DNA from: Rutidosis leptorrhynchoides
Lineage: Eukaryota; Streptophyta; Magnoliopsida; Asterales; Asteraceae
Reading direction: 5' to 3'
Length of the DNA stretch: 64,000 bases
NCBI RefSeq assembly: GCF_046630445.1
Contig: NC_092333.1
Coordinates: forward strand, 713,139,001 to 713,203,000
The translations under genes and the position numbers were made by a program. This document shows positions 1-13,000 of the stretch, in pieces (the stretch's first letter is position 1; each line of letters starts with the position of its first letter). The notes under the pieces are model-generated. The model had not been told where the DNA came from. It worked only from the letters and a program-made list of their open reading frames with translations, and did no database searches.

Positions 1-924
1 GGCGGTGGAAGTGGCAGAGGTTGAAGAAGGCAGCAACAAAAGTTGTAGCTGAAGATGGTGATTAAATATTTGATTAATTCTGTACTATGCTTTTGATTTT
101 AGTTTTGGAAGGTGAATGAGATGAGAGATTAAATGGGGATTAAAAAAGAAGGAAGAGAAAGAAGAATATATATTTTGAATAAGAAAAAATAGAAAAGATG
201 ATAAAAGATAAATTTTAATTAAATTATTTTAGAAAGTGATATAAAGACCGAAATACCTCACAAGATTCGCATATGAGTCAGTTTAACACAAAATATGGAC
301 GGAATGTAGACGGAGGGAAGACCGTAGTTATAAAGTAAAGTTCACGCTGACAGAAAAAAAAGTTACCCGATAAGGTTGGATACAAATTGAGGACGACGAG
401 CAGCCTCAAAAATCTTTCTCAAAAAAGCTTCGCTGACACCATCTGGATCTCCATTTCCGACCATCTTCTTCATTTTGCAGCCTCTCTAAATTCTCCTTTC
501 GGTTTGCCCCCTTTTTTCTTTCCGTTTTCTTCCCTTTTTTCTTTCCGTTTTCTTTTTCTTTTGTTCCAGAGAACGACGTTTCTGTTCGTGGTGGTCGGAG
601 TTAATTCCGACGATTATAGCCTTAACCATCGCCGTTTTTTGTGGTGGTTTTAGCTATGGTCGTTAGGGCTATCTTTTGCCGCCTTTTTATTCCCTTGTTC
701 GGTTCGATCCCCTCGGTTTCTAACTTTTTGGTGGTTGTGGTGGGCGACTACCTTGCTGGTTGTGGCCACCGGCCGTTTGATGTGAAGGGTTGTTGACTTG
801 CTGCTACATTGTCTCTCTTGTTGCTTTCCTCGGTCTTCTTTAGTGCATCAAATGGGGAATATTTTTAATTTTTTTCTTCATCAAGCATGTCTTTTTTTTT
901 TTTTTGTCGCTCATTTGAAATCCG

Positions 925-2963
925 TTCAGAAGAAACAAGTTAGTGAAATTGTGAAGGCAGACACCAAAGTTTACTGATACACAAATATGTTAAAACCTGA
1001 AACTTCTGCCAAAACTGAATGTACAAATTTTAAAACAGCCGAGACAGAAGAAGAGTCCGATAGAACACTCTTTAGTAGTAATTTCCCTTTTGACATCACT
1101 AAAGAAGTAAAACAACTGCTCAAAGATTTGGTGAAATTTAGTCATTTTTTTTTCTGTTCTTCATCTAGTCACCAAGTAATAATCCCTTTTTGGATCAGTA
1201 ATTCATTATTTATGCTTAACATTTACCGTATCAATAAAAAAGACTATGTTTGCAGGAGACCATATGGAATTGGATTTCTTAAATTGAAAAGTGGATGCTG
1301 CATTTTGAGCAGCAACATCTGTGTGGTTGGTCAGTTATCTAAATTCTAAATTATTATTATTATTATATAAGAGCTGAATTTATGAAACGAGAAGGTCATT
1401 GTTTGTACTTAACCGCCATCTACCGGATCACCTTATAACTTAATCATAATCCACTAAATTGTCTATATGTCTTTATATACGTGTATCTATAGATCTATAT
1501 TCGTGCATGAATTTGTAGTCATTGAGTGAGGCATCGTGATTAGATAAATTCAAAATTATCAAACGAATTGATTATTGAGATCTTTTGTATTTTGGATTCA
1601 AAATCTAGCCGAGACGCATGTTTTCTCGTATGTCGTCGTTGGAAAACCTTCAAACGTTACAGTCGTGATACTATTTGAATCGGTGGCTACGTTTGCCCCG
1701 ATTCACTAATTAATCTCATATCTAGCATTTTCGTTAACGTTACCAACCTTTATATTGATGAACGATTGTCTGGTGCTTATCTCGTAAGTTCTTTTTCCCC
1801 CTCTAAATTTTGTTATTTTCTTGTTTTATTTAGTATTACTGTAAAATATAATATGAGGAAATTCGTGTAATTTTATAAATTAGGTCATGTTTAGTATTTT
1901 AGTCTGGTACAATATAGTTGAGTCATGAATGTTAATTGAATTATGGGTTTCAACCGAAATACCTTGAAGCATTAAACATGTAAGGTGTATAAACTCATAT
2001 ACTAAACATTGTTCTTCTAAAAGACAGAAACTAGACAAAATTTCACTTGAAACCCATAATTCAAATAACATTCATGACTCAACAATATTGCGCGAGCAGA
2101 CTAAATTACTAAATATAACCTAGTTCAAAAATTGCCCTAATTTCCTCAATTTGTATTGTATACCAATGCTAAAACAAAACAAGTAAAAACCTAAATTTTG
2201 GGGGAAAAAGCGAGCTTACGACATCAAACGGCCGAGCATCAGACAATCGTTCATTAATATAAAGGTTGGTAACATCAACGAAACAACTAGTGATGAGATT
2301 AATTAGTGAATTGGGACAAACGGAGCCACTAATTCGAATTGTTTCACGGCTGAGACGTTTTAGGGTTTTTCAAGGACGACAGATGAGAGAACATGCGTCC
2401 CGGCTAGATTTTGAATCGAAAATACGAAAGATCTCAATGTTCAATTCTTCTGCTAATATTTAATTTATCCAATCACGACGCCTCAATTTCAATCACTACA
2501 AATTCATGCTCAAATATTGATACATGTATATAAAGATATATAGACACACTATTTAGTGGATTATGATTAAGTTATAAGGTGGATCGACAGTAGATTACAA
2601 ATAAGGATCGGTTTCAGGAATTCAACTCTTATATATAATTTAGTTAACTGGTAAGGCGGTATTAAAAGTTTCGAAGGCATTGAATAAGAAAGCAACTCAT
2701 GATAAGGAAGTAGAAAAGACGAAAAAGGAAGAGATTGAGCTAAGGTTGGTTTCAATCATAACTACATACATACTTTTCACTCAATTAATTACTGTAAGAT
2801 TGTAATTTTATCTAGTTCATATTTTAGCTCCCCGATATGTATGTGTTCTATATGTTTCAGCTACATACTTTTCAGTGACTAAAGAGATAAAGAGATTCAT
2901 GCCTGTCAATAAATGTTGTATTTGTTTTAATAGGAAGGTCTAATTCTTCATGGTACTCCGTGA
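925..2963 (+). pseudogene. RBM28/Nop4-like RNA-binding protein pseudogene, unit alpha
   Basis: Scattered exon pieces match the middle of the plant RBM28-like (Nop4-type) nucleolar RNA-binding protein. Near 1047-1110 is an RRM start (DRTLFSSNFPFDITKEV). Near 1255-1310 is an RRM end (RRPYGIGFLKLK) directly after an intron-like acceptor. At 2677-2735 is ALNKKATHDKEVEKTKK, followed by a donor-like AGGT. At 2934-2960 is EGLILHGTP after an acceptor-like TTTTAATAG and before TGA. An in-frame TGA also occurs near 984. A 1.2-kb foldback splits the gene between the second and third pieces. The family acts in ribosome biogenesis; this copy cannot encode it. Identification is from recalled family motifs. 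Confidence 0.75.
1410..2612. mobile_element. Foldback-type element, about 1.2 kb imperfect palindrome (copy alpha)
   Basis: The left arm (about 1410-1950) and right arm (about 2045-2612) are imperfect reverse complements of each other over more than 500 bases. Anchor pairs are the segment around 1430-1460 against 2560-2590, the segment around 1740-1775 against 2235-2275, and the near-perfect inner pair 1917-1953 against 2045-2081. The loop is only about 90 bases. No transposase is present. It lies in what was an intron of the RBM28-like gene; unit gamma lacks it at the matching place (about 16965-17010). A MITE or Foldback/Mutator-like non-autonomous element is likely; an inverted duplication is the alternative. 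Confidence 0.75.
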
Positions 2964-4850
2964 AGAATTAAATGAACTACTAACTTTAAGTCTGACTTGT
3001 GAAAAAAATACAAAACTAGATTGAATGAACATTTTAGTTTTAGAGAACTAAATGAAACTACTAACTTCAACAATAGACAACCAACGACCAAACAAAACCA
3101 AATCCCTCAAATCTTTCAAGCCGAGGTCACACCTTGCTTGTACAACCGGTAGTCAATAAGAAAAGGATGTTGGAAATTTCTAAATAAAGCAGATCAGTGA
3201 TACTGAACTTGAAACCTAACGGAACAAGAATCACATTGAGCAAGGATGAACTAACGGCCGCGGTGTACGATGGCTGAAATAGACATGTCATGGTTGGAGA
3301 AGAAACAATCGGTAGATGGTGGAGAGTGGTAGAAATAAGATGAAGAGAAGCTGTTCAAACAAAACGCTAATTCGACGACCCTCGCTGGAAAAAATAGAAG
3401 TCAACAAAACCCGACCAACTTAACTTTGACGAACATAAGCAACAATAGCCGCTCCATACCGTAGACTTAGGTGTTTCTCGTTGCATGTGGGACAAAAATG
3501 GTAGAATCGAGGCCGGATAGAAAACGAAGCAAAACGATTGACCAACATTACCATCCCTTTAAAACACGGCCACCCATAGAGTACTTGGAGTACTTGTCAC
3601 CTAGGAGGAATCATCGTAATATGGAAACGACAACCAACCGAATCGTTTTCACAATAAAAACCAATATTATTATTGTTTTCACATCGTTTTCCGATGTCTC
3701 CTCGACGAAAAGACCAACCTTCATTCTGCACGTTTGATTGAATTTCAAAATACGAGGAATTGCCGGAGTTTGTCTCCTTATCATCATTGGATACAGTGGC
3801 ACCAACTTCTCCCACAATGATTTATCATAGAGGAATTCATGCCCATGTGACGATACCTGAAATTACTTGCTACAGATGCTATCATCAATCTCTGGAGATA
3901 TAACCATATTAGCTTAATTTGGCTCTTCCGAAATCTTGATTTTTCAAACAGACTTTTCAATCGCAAATTTCAGTTATTGACTAATGGTTCCTCTATTTTA
4001 AGTGTGAATAAGGAAGCCTTTCCTTGCAATCTGCGAGTAATCTCTATCTATATTCTTGCCTAAATTTTTTATTATTCCTTCCATAACTTTCCCAACGTCT
4101 CTTCCTTATTTGTGTCCTTGCTATTTGTAAAGTTTTGAGATTTCCGATTTCTCATGACTGTTCTTCTTCATCATCATCCTTTTTGCTTTTATCATTGTTG
4201 GTGTTGTTCCCAATTCCCCCCCCTCTTGTTGACTCTGTTGTCTTCGGTGTTGTACTTGTTTTCTTCGGTGTTAGAGTACAACAATATATTTTAATGTAAA
4301 ATAAATAATAATAATTATTCTTATTATTTAAATCTTGAAATTTTATTCTTGGTTCTTCTCTATTCATTGACCAAAGTCAGTAAGTATCAAATACCTACTC
4401 TAGCTACTTAATTCTAAACTAACCATCCATATTTCCAATTGCTTCTTTTCTTCTACTATGTCTTCAATCAAAATAATCTGCCATTAGAACAGTTTCTAAT
4501 TTATACTATTTTTATAGTGAATCGGCCAACATAGGTAGTACTCAGTATGTGTTGTACATGTCTTCGTTGTTGTCTGAGATTAGTGTTATAAGGCTACATG
4601 GTTATTGTTAGCTATGACTCTTTATGGAAACTGGAAAGTGAATGTTTACATATACTCTTTTTATTTAGCAAGATATGAAACATTGAATAACCTCACGAGA
4701 AACTTCAGTTGTTATACATTGGTTGCCTATTGACGGTTGTACTCAATATTTGCATTTACTACAGTACTAGCAATTACTATTGGTGAAAGCTTTGTGTATA
4801 TTTATTAGTTTTTATGTTAGATTGTTTTTAGTAATTGAGTTGTATTATTT
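2964..4850. other. Non-coding stretch inside the duplicated segment; no gene recognised
   Basis: The start (about 2980-3050) resembles the sequence after the same exon in unit gamma (about 17390-17450), so the pseudogene intron continues here. The rest has no counterpart that I could find in gamma and may be an insertion. On the minus strand, 4244 down to 4152 reads as a short tail rich in T, N, D and E that ends in a run of acidic residues. It looks exon-like but has no supporting context. The same sequence is at about 12121-14007 in the second copy. Confidence 0.5.
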
Positions 4851-5000
4851 TATACCCGTGGGTCATCGGTATTCGTGCGTCATGGGCATGCGCAAAAACT
4901 TAGCTTGTTGGCGGCTACGCGAGCCCTTTTGGGTACAAAAAAAGTTACACTGGTGGGTCACAGATCTTATGGATATCATAGGGATCTGTACCCACGGGCC
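4851..5000. repeat. Small hairpin with CCCGTGGGT-type ends
   Basis: ACCCGTGGGT near 4854 and ACCCACGGG near 4990 form inverted ends around about 130 bases that are more GC-rich than the surroundings. A diverged version of this segment with the same flanks sits at about 18405-18550 in unit gamma, and an identical one at about 14008-14157. It is probably a short MITE-like or structured intron segment. Confidence 0.35.
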
Positions 5001-5148
5001 TCATTGCTTGTGGGTGACATTCTTATAGTTGACACAAACCTATGTATCGATGTTATTTTTTGAAGACATTGTATTTACAAACTTGTCATACCTCTCTCAC
5101 AAACTTTTTCACTACATGCAACTTTTTTACTTGAATAAAAACCATATT

Positions 5149-8100
5149 TGTAGTGACCCGAACTTTTCCATGTTTATATATATATTAAATGAAATTGATA
5201 TTTACATGATTAAGTGTTTCCAACATGTTAAGCAATCAAACTTGTTAAGACTTGATTAATTGAAATAGGTTTCATATAGACAATTGACCACCCAAGTTGA
5301 CCGGTGATCCACGAACGTTAAAACTTGTAAAAACTATACGATGACATATATATGGTTATATATATAGTTAACATGATTTTATTATAAGTATGTATCTCAT
5401 TAGGTATTTTAACAATGAGTTATATACATAAAAATGAGACTATTAAATTAAGAAACTCGAAAACGATATATATAACGATTATCGTTATAACAACACCTTA
5501 CTAGGTACATATGAATCATATTAAGATATTGATACACTTGGTTAATTATGTTAAATGATAAGTAAATATATTATTAAGTGTATTAACAATGAAATACATA
5601 TGTAAAAATAAGACTACTAACTTAATGATTTCAAAACGAGACATATATGTAACGATTATCGTTGTAACGACATTTAACTGTATATATATCATACTAAGAT
5701 ATATTATATATATTATATATATCATAATATCATGATAATATAACAATTTAACATCTCATTTGTTATAATAAACAATGGGTTAACAACATTCAACAAGATC
5801 GTTAACCTAAAGGTTTCAAAACAACATTTACATGTAACGACTAACGATGACTTAACGACTCAGTTAAAATGTATATACATGTAGTGTTTTAATATGTATT
5901 CATACACTTTTGAAAGACTTCAAGACACTTATCAAAATACTTCTACTTAACAAAAATGCTTACAATTACATCCTCATTCAGTTTCATCAACAATTCTACT
6001 CGTATGCACCCGTATTCGTACTCGTACAATACACAGCTTTTAGATGTATGTACTATTGGTATATACACTCCAATGATCAGCTCTTAGCAGTCCATGTGAG
6101 TCACCTAACACATGTGGGAACCATCATTTGGCAACTAGCATGAAATATCTCATAAAATTACAAAAATATGAGTAATCATTCATGACTTATTTACATGAAA
6201 ACAAAATTACATATCCTTTATATCTAATCCATACACCAACGACCAAAAACACCTACAAACACTTTCATTCTTCAATTTTCTTCATCTAATTGATCTCTCT
6301 CAAGTTCTATCTTCAAGTTCTAAGTGTTCTTCATAAATTCCAAAAGTTCTAGTTTCATAAAATCAAGAATACTTCCAAGATTGCAAGTTTACTTCCAAGT
6401 TTTCTAAATTCATTCCAAGTAATCATCCAAGATCAAGAAATCTTTGTTACTTACAGTAGGTTATCTTTCTAATACAAGGTAATAATCATATTCAAACTTT
6501 AATTCAATTTCTATAACTATAACAATCTTATTTCGAGTGGAAATCTTACTTGAAATTGTTTTCGTGTCATGATTCTGCTTCAAGAACTTTCAAGCCATCC
6601 AAGGATCCTTTGAAGCTAGATCTATTTTTCTCATTTCCAGTAGGTTTATCCAAGGAACTTGAGGTAGTAATGATGTTCATAACATCATTCGATTCATACA
6701 TATAAAGCTATCTTATTCGAAGGTTTAAACTTGTAATCACTAGAACATAGTTTAGTTAATTCTAAACTTGTTCGCAAATAAAAGTTAATCCTTCTTACTT
6801 GACTTTTAAAATCAACTAAACACATGTTCTATATCTATATGATATGCTAACTTAATGATTTAAAACCTGGAAACACGAAAAACACCGTAAAATCGGATTT
6901 ACGCCGTCGTAGTAACACCGCGGGCTGTTTTGGGTTAGTTAATTAAAAACTATGATAAACTTTGATTTAAAAGTTGTTATTCTGGGAAAATGATTTTTAT
7001 TATGAACATGAAACTATATCCAAAGTTTATGGTTAAACTCAAAGTGGAAGTATGTTTTCTAAAATGGTCATCTAGACGTCGTTCTTTCGACTTAAATGAC
7101 TACCTTTACAAAAACGACTTGTAACTTATTTTTCCGACTATAAACCTATACTTTTTCTGTTTAGATTCATAAAATAGAGTTCAATATGAAACCATAGCAA
7201 TTTGATTCACTCAAAACGGATTTAAAATGAAGAAGTTATGGGTAAAACAAGATTGGATAATTTTTCTCATTTTAGCTACGTGAAAATTGGTAACAAATCT
7301 ATTCCAACCATAACTTAATCAACTTGTATTGTATATTATGTAATCTTGAGATACCATAGACACGTATACAATGTTTCGACCTATCATGTCGACACATCTA
7401 TATATATTTCGGAACAACCATAGACACTCTATATGTGAATGTTGGAGTTAGCTATACAGGGTTGAGGTTGATTCCAAAATATATATAGTTTGAGTTGTGA
7501 TCAATACTGAGATACGTATACACTGGGTCGTGGATTGATTCAAGATAATATTTATCGATTTATTTCTGTACATCTAACTGTGGACAACTAGTTGTAGGTT
7601 ACTAACGAGGACAGCTGACTTAATAAACTTAAAACATCAAAATGTATTAAAAGTGTTGTAAATATATTTTGAAGATACTTTGATATATATGTATATATTG
7701 TTATAGGTTCGTGAATCAACCAGTGGCCAAGTCTTACTTCCCGACGAAGTAAAAATCTGTGAAAGTGAGTTATAGTCCCACTTTTAAAATCTAATATTTT
7801 TGGGATGAGAATACATGCAGGTTTTATAAATGATTTACAAAATAGACACAAGTACGTGAAACTACATTCTATGGTTGAATTATCGAAATCGAATATGCCC
7901 CTTTTTATTAAGTCTGGTAATCTAAGAATTAGGGAACAGACACCCTAATTGACGCGAATCCTAAAGATAGATCTATTGGGCCTAACAAACCCCATCCAAA
8001 GTACCGGATGCTTTAGTACTTCAAAATTTATATCATATCCGAAGGGTGTCCCGGAATGATGGGGATATTCTTATATATGCATCTTGTTAATGTCGGTTAC

Positions 8101-8598
8101 CAGGTGTTCACCATATGAATGATTTTTATCTCTATGTATGGGATGTGTATTGAAATATGAAATCTTGTGGTCTATTGTTACGATTTGATATATATAGGTT
8201 AAACCTATAACTCACCAACATTTTTGTTGATGTTTAAAGCATGTTTATTCTCAGGTGAATACTAAGAGCTTCCGCTGTTGCATACTAAAATAAGGACAAG
8301 ATTTGGAGTCCATGTTTGTATGATATTGTGTAAAAACTGCATTCAAGAAACTGATTTCGATGTAACATATTTGTATTGTAAACCATTATGTAATGGTCGT
8401 GTGTAAACATGATATTTTAGATTATCATTATTTGATAATCTACGTAAAGCTTTTTAAACCTTTATTTATGAAATAAAGGTTATGGTTTGTTTTAAAAATG
8501 AATGCAGTCTTTGAAAAACGTCTCATATAGAGGTCAAAACCTCGCAACGAAATCAATTAATATGGAACGTTTTTAATCAATAAGAACGGGACATTTCA
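5149..8598 (+). mobile_element. Solo LTR of the E1 retrotransposon family
   Basis: The sequence starts TGTAGTGACCCG and ends GGGACATTTCA, exactly like the LTRs of element E1 (23063-38159 and 44803-48107). The 5-bp repeat ATATT flanks it on both sides (5144-5148 and 8599-8603), so this is a complete solo LTR left by recombination between the two LTRs of an earlier full element. It is 3450 bp long, compared with about 3.3 kb for the E1 LTRs. It has two copies of a roughly 175-bp unit (starting near 5408 and 5583) where E1 has one, and it lacks the long TA run of E1. All reading frames in it are short shadows. Confidence 0.95.
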
Positions 8599-8603
8599 AT
8601 ATT

Positions 8604-9138
8604 CACACTAACTCAAAAACCCAAATATAAATCAAAAGTCCAAAACCCAAATCTAAGAACAATTGTAACTTATGTTTTGTTTGTTCAGTCTCTTAACTCC
8701 AATAAATTGAAAGCATTAAGCAGAAAATTAAAAAGAAAACACGAGAACCTGATAAAGAAGTCTTATCCTATCTTCAAAATGAATAACAAATGCGAGTAAG
8801 GAATCAGACTCAACAAGCTAAATTGACTAAAGCATGTTTACTAGTTCCTTCTCCAAGATAATGTTGTAGAACTAGTTCAGATGGGCATGCGAATGCTATA
8901 TCATCAGACGACCATAGCAATACCACCAGATCCACAATTGAAATCACGAATTGCCGTTGATCGATGCTTGCGGATCTGAGATGGCGGTTGTGTGGTGGTT
9001 GTGGCGGATCTGAGATGGCCGTGGTGACTCAGATTCCACTTTCAGATCCAACAGATCAACATATCGTTAAATTCGTCGGACCTTAATCTTTATTTTAAAG
9101 GATTTGGGCCGGCAGTGGAAGTGTTGAAGGGTTAAGAC
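8604..9138. other. Non-coding sequence between solo LTR and second duplicate copy
   Basis: No gene recognised. The last 200 bases hold a short repeated GGATCTGAGATGG motif (about 8974 and 9006) and a GC-richer stretch that leads straight into the second copy of the duplicated segment. Together with 5040-5143 it is the only non-LTR sequence between the two copies. Confidence 0.5.
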
Positions 9139-10027
9139 GGCGGTGGAAGTGGCAGAGGTTGAAGAAGGCAGCAACAAAAGTTGTGGCTGAAGATGGTGAT
9201 TAAATATTTGATTAATTCTGTACTATGCTTTTGATTTTAGTTTTGGAAGGTGAATGAGATGAGAGATTAAATGGGGATTAAAAAAGAAGGAAGAGAAAGA
9301 AGAATATATATTTTGAATAAGAAAAAATAGAAAAGATGATAAAAGATAAATTTTAATTAAATTATTTTAGAAAGTGATATAAAGACCGAAATACCTCACA
9401 AGATTCGCATATGAGTCAGTTTAACACAAAATATGGACGGAATGTAGACGGAGGGAAGACCGTAGTTATAAAGTAAAGTTCACGCTGACAGAAAAAAAAG
9501 TTACCCGATAAGGTTGGATACAAATTGAGGACGACGAGCAGCCTCAAAAATCTTTCTCAAAAAAGCTTCGCTGACACCATCTGGATCTCCATTTCCGACC
9601 ATCTTCTTCATTTTGCAGCCTCTCTAAATTCTCCTTTCGGTTTGCCCCCTTTTTTCTTTCCGTTTTCTTCCCTTTTTTCTTTCCGTTTTCTTTTTCTTTT
9701 GTTCCAGAGAACGACGTTTCTGTTCGTGGTGGTCGGAGTTAATTCCGACGATTATAGCCTTAACCATCGCCGTTTTTTGTGGTGGTTTTAGCTATGGTCG
9801 TTAGGGCTATCTTTTGCCGCCTTTTTATTCCCTTGTTCGGTTCGATCCCCTCGGTTTCTAACTTTTTGGTGGTTGTGGTGGGCGACTACCTTGCTGGTTG
9901 TGGCCACCGGCCGTTTGATGTGAAGGGTTGTTGACTTGCTGCTACATTGTCTCTCTTGTTGCTTTCCTCGGTCTTCTTTAGTGCATCAAATGGGGAATAT
10001 TTTTAATTTTTTTCTTCATCAAGCATG

Positions 10028-10063
<36 letters not shown>

Positions 10064-13000
10064 TCGCTCATTTGAAATCCGTTCAGAAGAAACAAGTTAG
10101 TGAAATTGTGAAGGCAGACACCAAAGTTTACTGATACACAAATATGTTAAAACCTGAAACTTCTGCCAAAACTGAATGTACAAATTTTAAAACAGCCGAG
10201 ACAGAAGAAGAGTCCGATAGAACACTCTTTAGTAGTAATTTCCCTTTTGACATCACTAAAGAAGTAAAACAACTGCTCAAAGATTTGGTGAAATTTAGTC
10301 ATTTTTTTTTCTGTTCTTCATCTAGTCACCAAGTAATAATCCCTTTTTGGATCAGTAATTCATTATTTATGCTTAACATTTACCGTATCAATAAAAAAGA
10401 CTATGTTTGCAGGAGACCATATGGAATTGGATTTCTTAAATTGAAAAGTGGATGCTGCATTTTGAGCAGCAACATCTGTGTGGTTGGTCAGTTATCTAAA
10501 TTCTAAATTATTATTATTATTATATAAGAGCTGAATTTATGAAACGAGAAGGTCATTGTTTGTACTTAACCGCCATCTACCGGATCACCTTATAACTTAA
10601 TCATAATCCACTAAATTGTCTATATGTCTTTATATACGTGTATCTATAGATCTATATTCGTGCATGAATTTGTAGTCATTGAGTGAGGCATCGTGATTAG
10701 ATAAATTCAAAATTATCAAACGAATTGATTATTGAGATCTTTTGTATTTTGGATTCAAAATCTAGCCGAGACGCATGTTTTCTCGTATGTCGTCGTTGGA
10801 AAACCTTCAAACGTTACAGTCGTGATACTATTTGAATCGGTGGCCACGTTTGCCCCGATTCACTAATTAATCTCATATCTAGCATTTTCGTTAACGTTAC
10901 CAACCTTTATATTGATGAACGATTGTCTGGTGCTTATCTCGTAAGTTCTTTTTCCCCCTCTAAATTTTGTTATTTTCTTGTTTTATTTAGTATTACTGTA
11001 AAATATAATATGAGGAAATTCGTGTAATTTTATAAATTAGGTCATGTTTAGTATTTTAGTCTGGTACAATATAGTTGAGTCATGAATGTTAATTGAATTA
11101 TGGGTTTCAACCGAAATACCTTGAAGCATTAAACATGTAAGGTGTATAAACTCATATACTAAACATTGTTCTTCTAAAAGACAGAAACTAGACAAAATTT
11201 CACTTGAAACCCATAATTCAAATAACATTCATGACTCAACAATATTGCGCGAGCAGACTAAATTACTAAATATAACCTAGTTCAAAAATTGCCCTAATTT
11301 CCTCAATTTGTATTGTATACCAATGCTAAAACAAAACAAGTAAAAACCTAAATTTTGGGGGAAAAAGCGAGCTTACGACATCAAACGGCCGAGCATCAGA
11401 CAATCGTTCATTAATATAAAGGTTGGTAACATCAACGAAACAACTAGTGATGAGATTAATTAGTGAATTGGGACAAACGGAGCCACTAATTCGAATTGTT
11501 TCACGGCTGAGACGTTTTAGGGTTTTTCAAGGACGACAGATGAGAGAACATGCGTCCCGGCTAGATTTTGAATCGAAAATACGAAAGATCTCAATGTTCA
11601 ATTCTTCTGCTAATATTTAATTTATCCAATCACGACGCCTCAATTTCAATCACTACAAATTCATGCTCAAATATTGATACATGTATATAAAGATATATAG
11701 ACACACTATTTAGTGGATTATGATTAAGTTATAAGGTGGATCGACAGTAGATTACAAATAAGGATCGGTTTCAGGAATTCAACTCTTATATATAATTTAG
11801 TTAACTGGTAAGGCGGTATTAAAAGTTTCGAAGGCATTGAATAAGAAAGCAACTCATGATAAGGAAGTAGAAAAGACGAAAAAGGAAGAGATTGAGCTAA
11901 GGTTGGTTTCAATCATAACTACATACATACTTTTCACTCAATTAATTACTGTAAGATTGTAATTTTATCTAGTTCATATTTTAGCTCCCCGATATGTATG
12001 TGTTCTATATGTTTCAGCTACATACTTTTCAGTGACTAAAGAGATAAAGAGATTCATGCCTGTCAATAAATGTTGTATTTGTTTTAATAGGAATGTCTAA
12101 TTCTTCATGGTACTCCGTGAAGAATTAAATGAACTACTAACTTTAAGTCTGACTTGTGAAAAAAATACAAAACTAGATTGAATGAACATTTTAGTTTTAG
12201 AGAACTAAATGAAACTACTAACTTCAACAATAGACAACCAACGACCAAACAAAACCAAATCCCTCAAATCTTTCAAGCCGAGGTCACACCTTGCTTGTAC
12301 AACCGGTAGTCAATAAGAAAAGGATGTTGGAAATTTCTAAATAAAGCAGATCAGTGATACTGAACTTGAAACCTAACGGAACAAGAATCACATTGAGCAA
12401 GGATGAACTAACGGCCGCGGTGTACGATGGCTGAAATAGACATGTCATGGTTGGAGAAGAAACAATCGGTAGATGGTGGAGAGTGGTAGAAATAAGATGA
12501 AGAGAAGCTGTTCAAACAAAACGCTAATTCGACGACCCTCGCTGGAAAAAATAGAAGTCAACAAAACCCGACCAACTTAACTTTGACGAACATAAGCAAC
12601 AATAGCCGCTCCATACCGTAGACTTAGGTGTTTCTCGTTGCATGTGGGACAAAAATGGTAGAATCGAGGCCGGATAGAAAACGAAGCAAAACGATTGACC
12701 AACATTACCATCCCTTTAAAACACGGCCACCCATAGAGTACTTGGAGTACTTGTCACCTAGGAGGAATCATCGTAATATGGAAACGACAACCAACCGAAT
12801 CGTTTTCACAATAAAAACCAATATTATTATTGTTTTCACATCGTTTTCCGATGTCTCCTCGACGAAAAGACCAACCTTCATTCTGCACGTTTGATTGAAT
12901 TTCAAAATACGAGGAATTGCCGGAGTTTGTCTCCTTATCATCATTGGATACAGTGGCACCAACTTCTCCCACAATGATTTATCATAGAGGAATTCATGCC

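Larger units (their letters stand above)
1..5039. repeat. Large duplicated segment, copy alpha (partner 9139-14196)
   Basis: Position 1 matches position 9139, and the match runs to 5039/14196. The offset changes from 9138 to 9157 because a poly-T run near 900 is about 19 bases longer in the second copy. Apart from that run I noticed only scattered substitutions, for example near 54, 1683, 2935 and 4563, so the copies look far above 99% identical (not computed). The left end lies outside the window. At 5040 this copy changes to unrelated sequence, while the partner continues into the end of an RBM28-like pseudogene. The segment carries the alpha pseudogene and a foldback element. Confidence 0.95.

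Noticed and set aside
387..653. 88-codon frame (and copy at 9525-9791)
   Set aside because: It starts at TTG, has low-complexity Phe/Pro-rich content from a pyrimidine-rich stretch, and matches no family.
987..1349. 120-codon open frame as a gene (and its copy at 10144-10506)
   Set aside because: Only the first part matches RBM28-like protein. The rest reads through an intron, and the exon has a stop upstream. Treated as pseudogene pieces.
4152..4367. Minus-strand gene with an acidic end
   Set aside because: It is a short, low-complexity tail with no neighbouring exons; kept only as a note.
5910..6143. Repeated 77-codon frame in the E1-family LTRs (also 23739 and 45435)
   Set aside because: It is kept because the LTRs are near-identical. 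It starts at a non-ATG codon, has no domain, and LTRs are normally non-coding.
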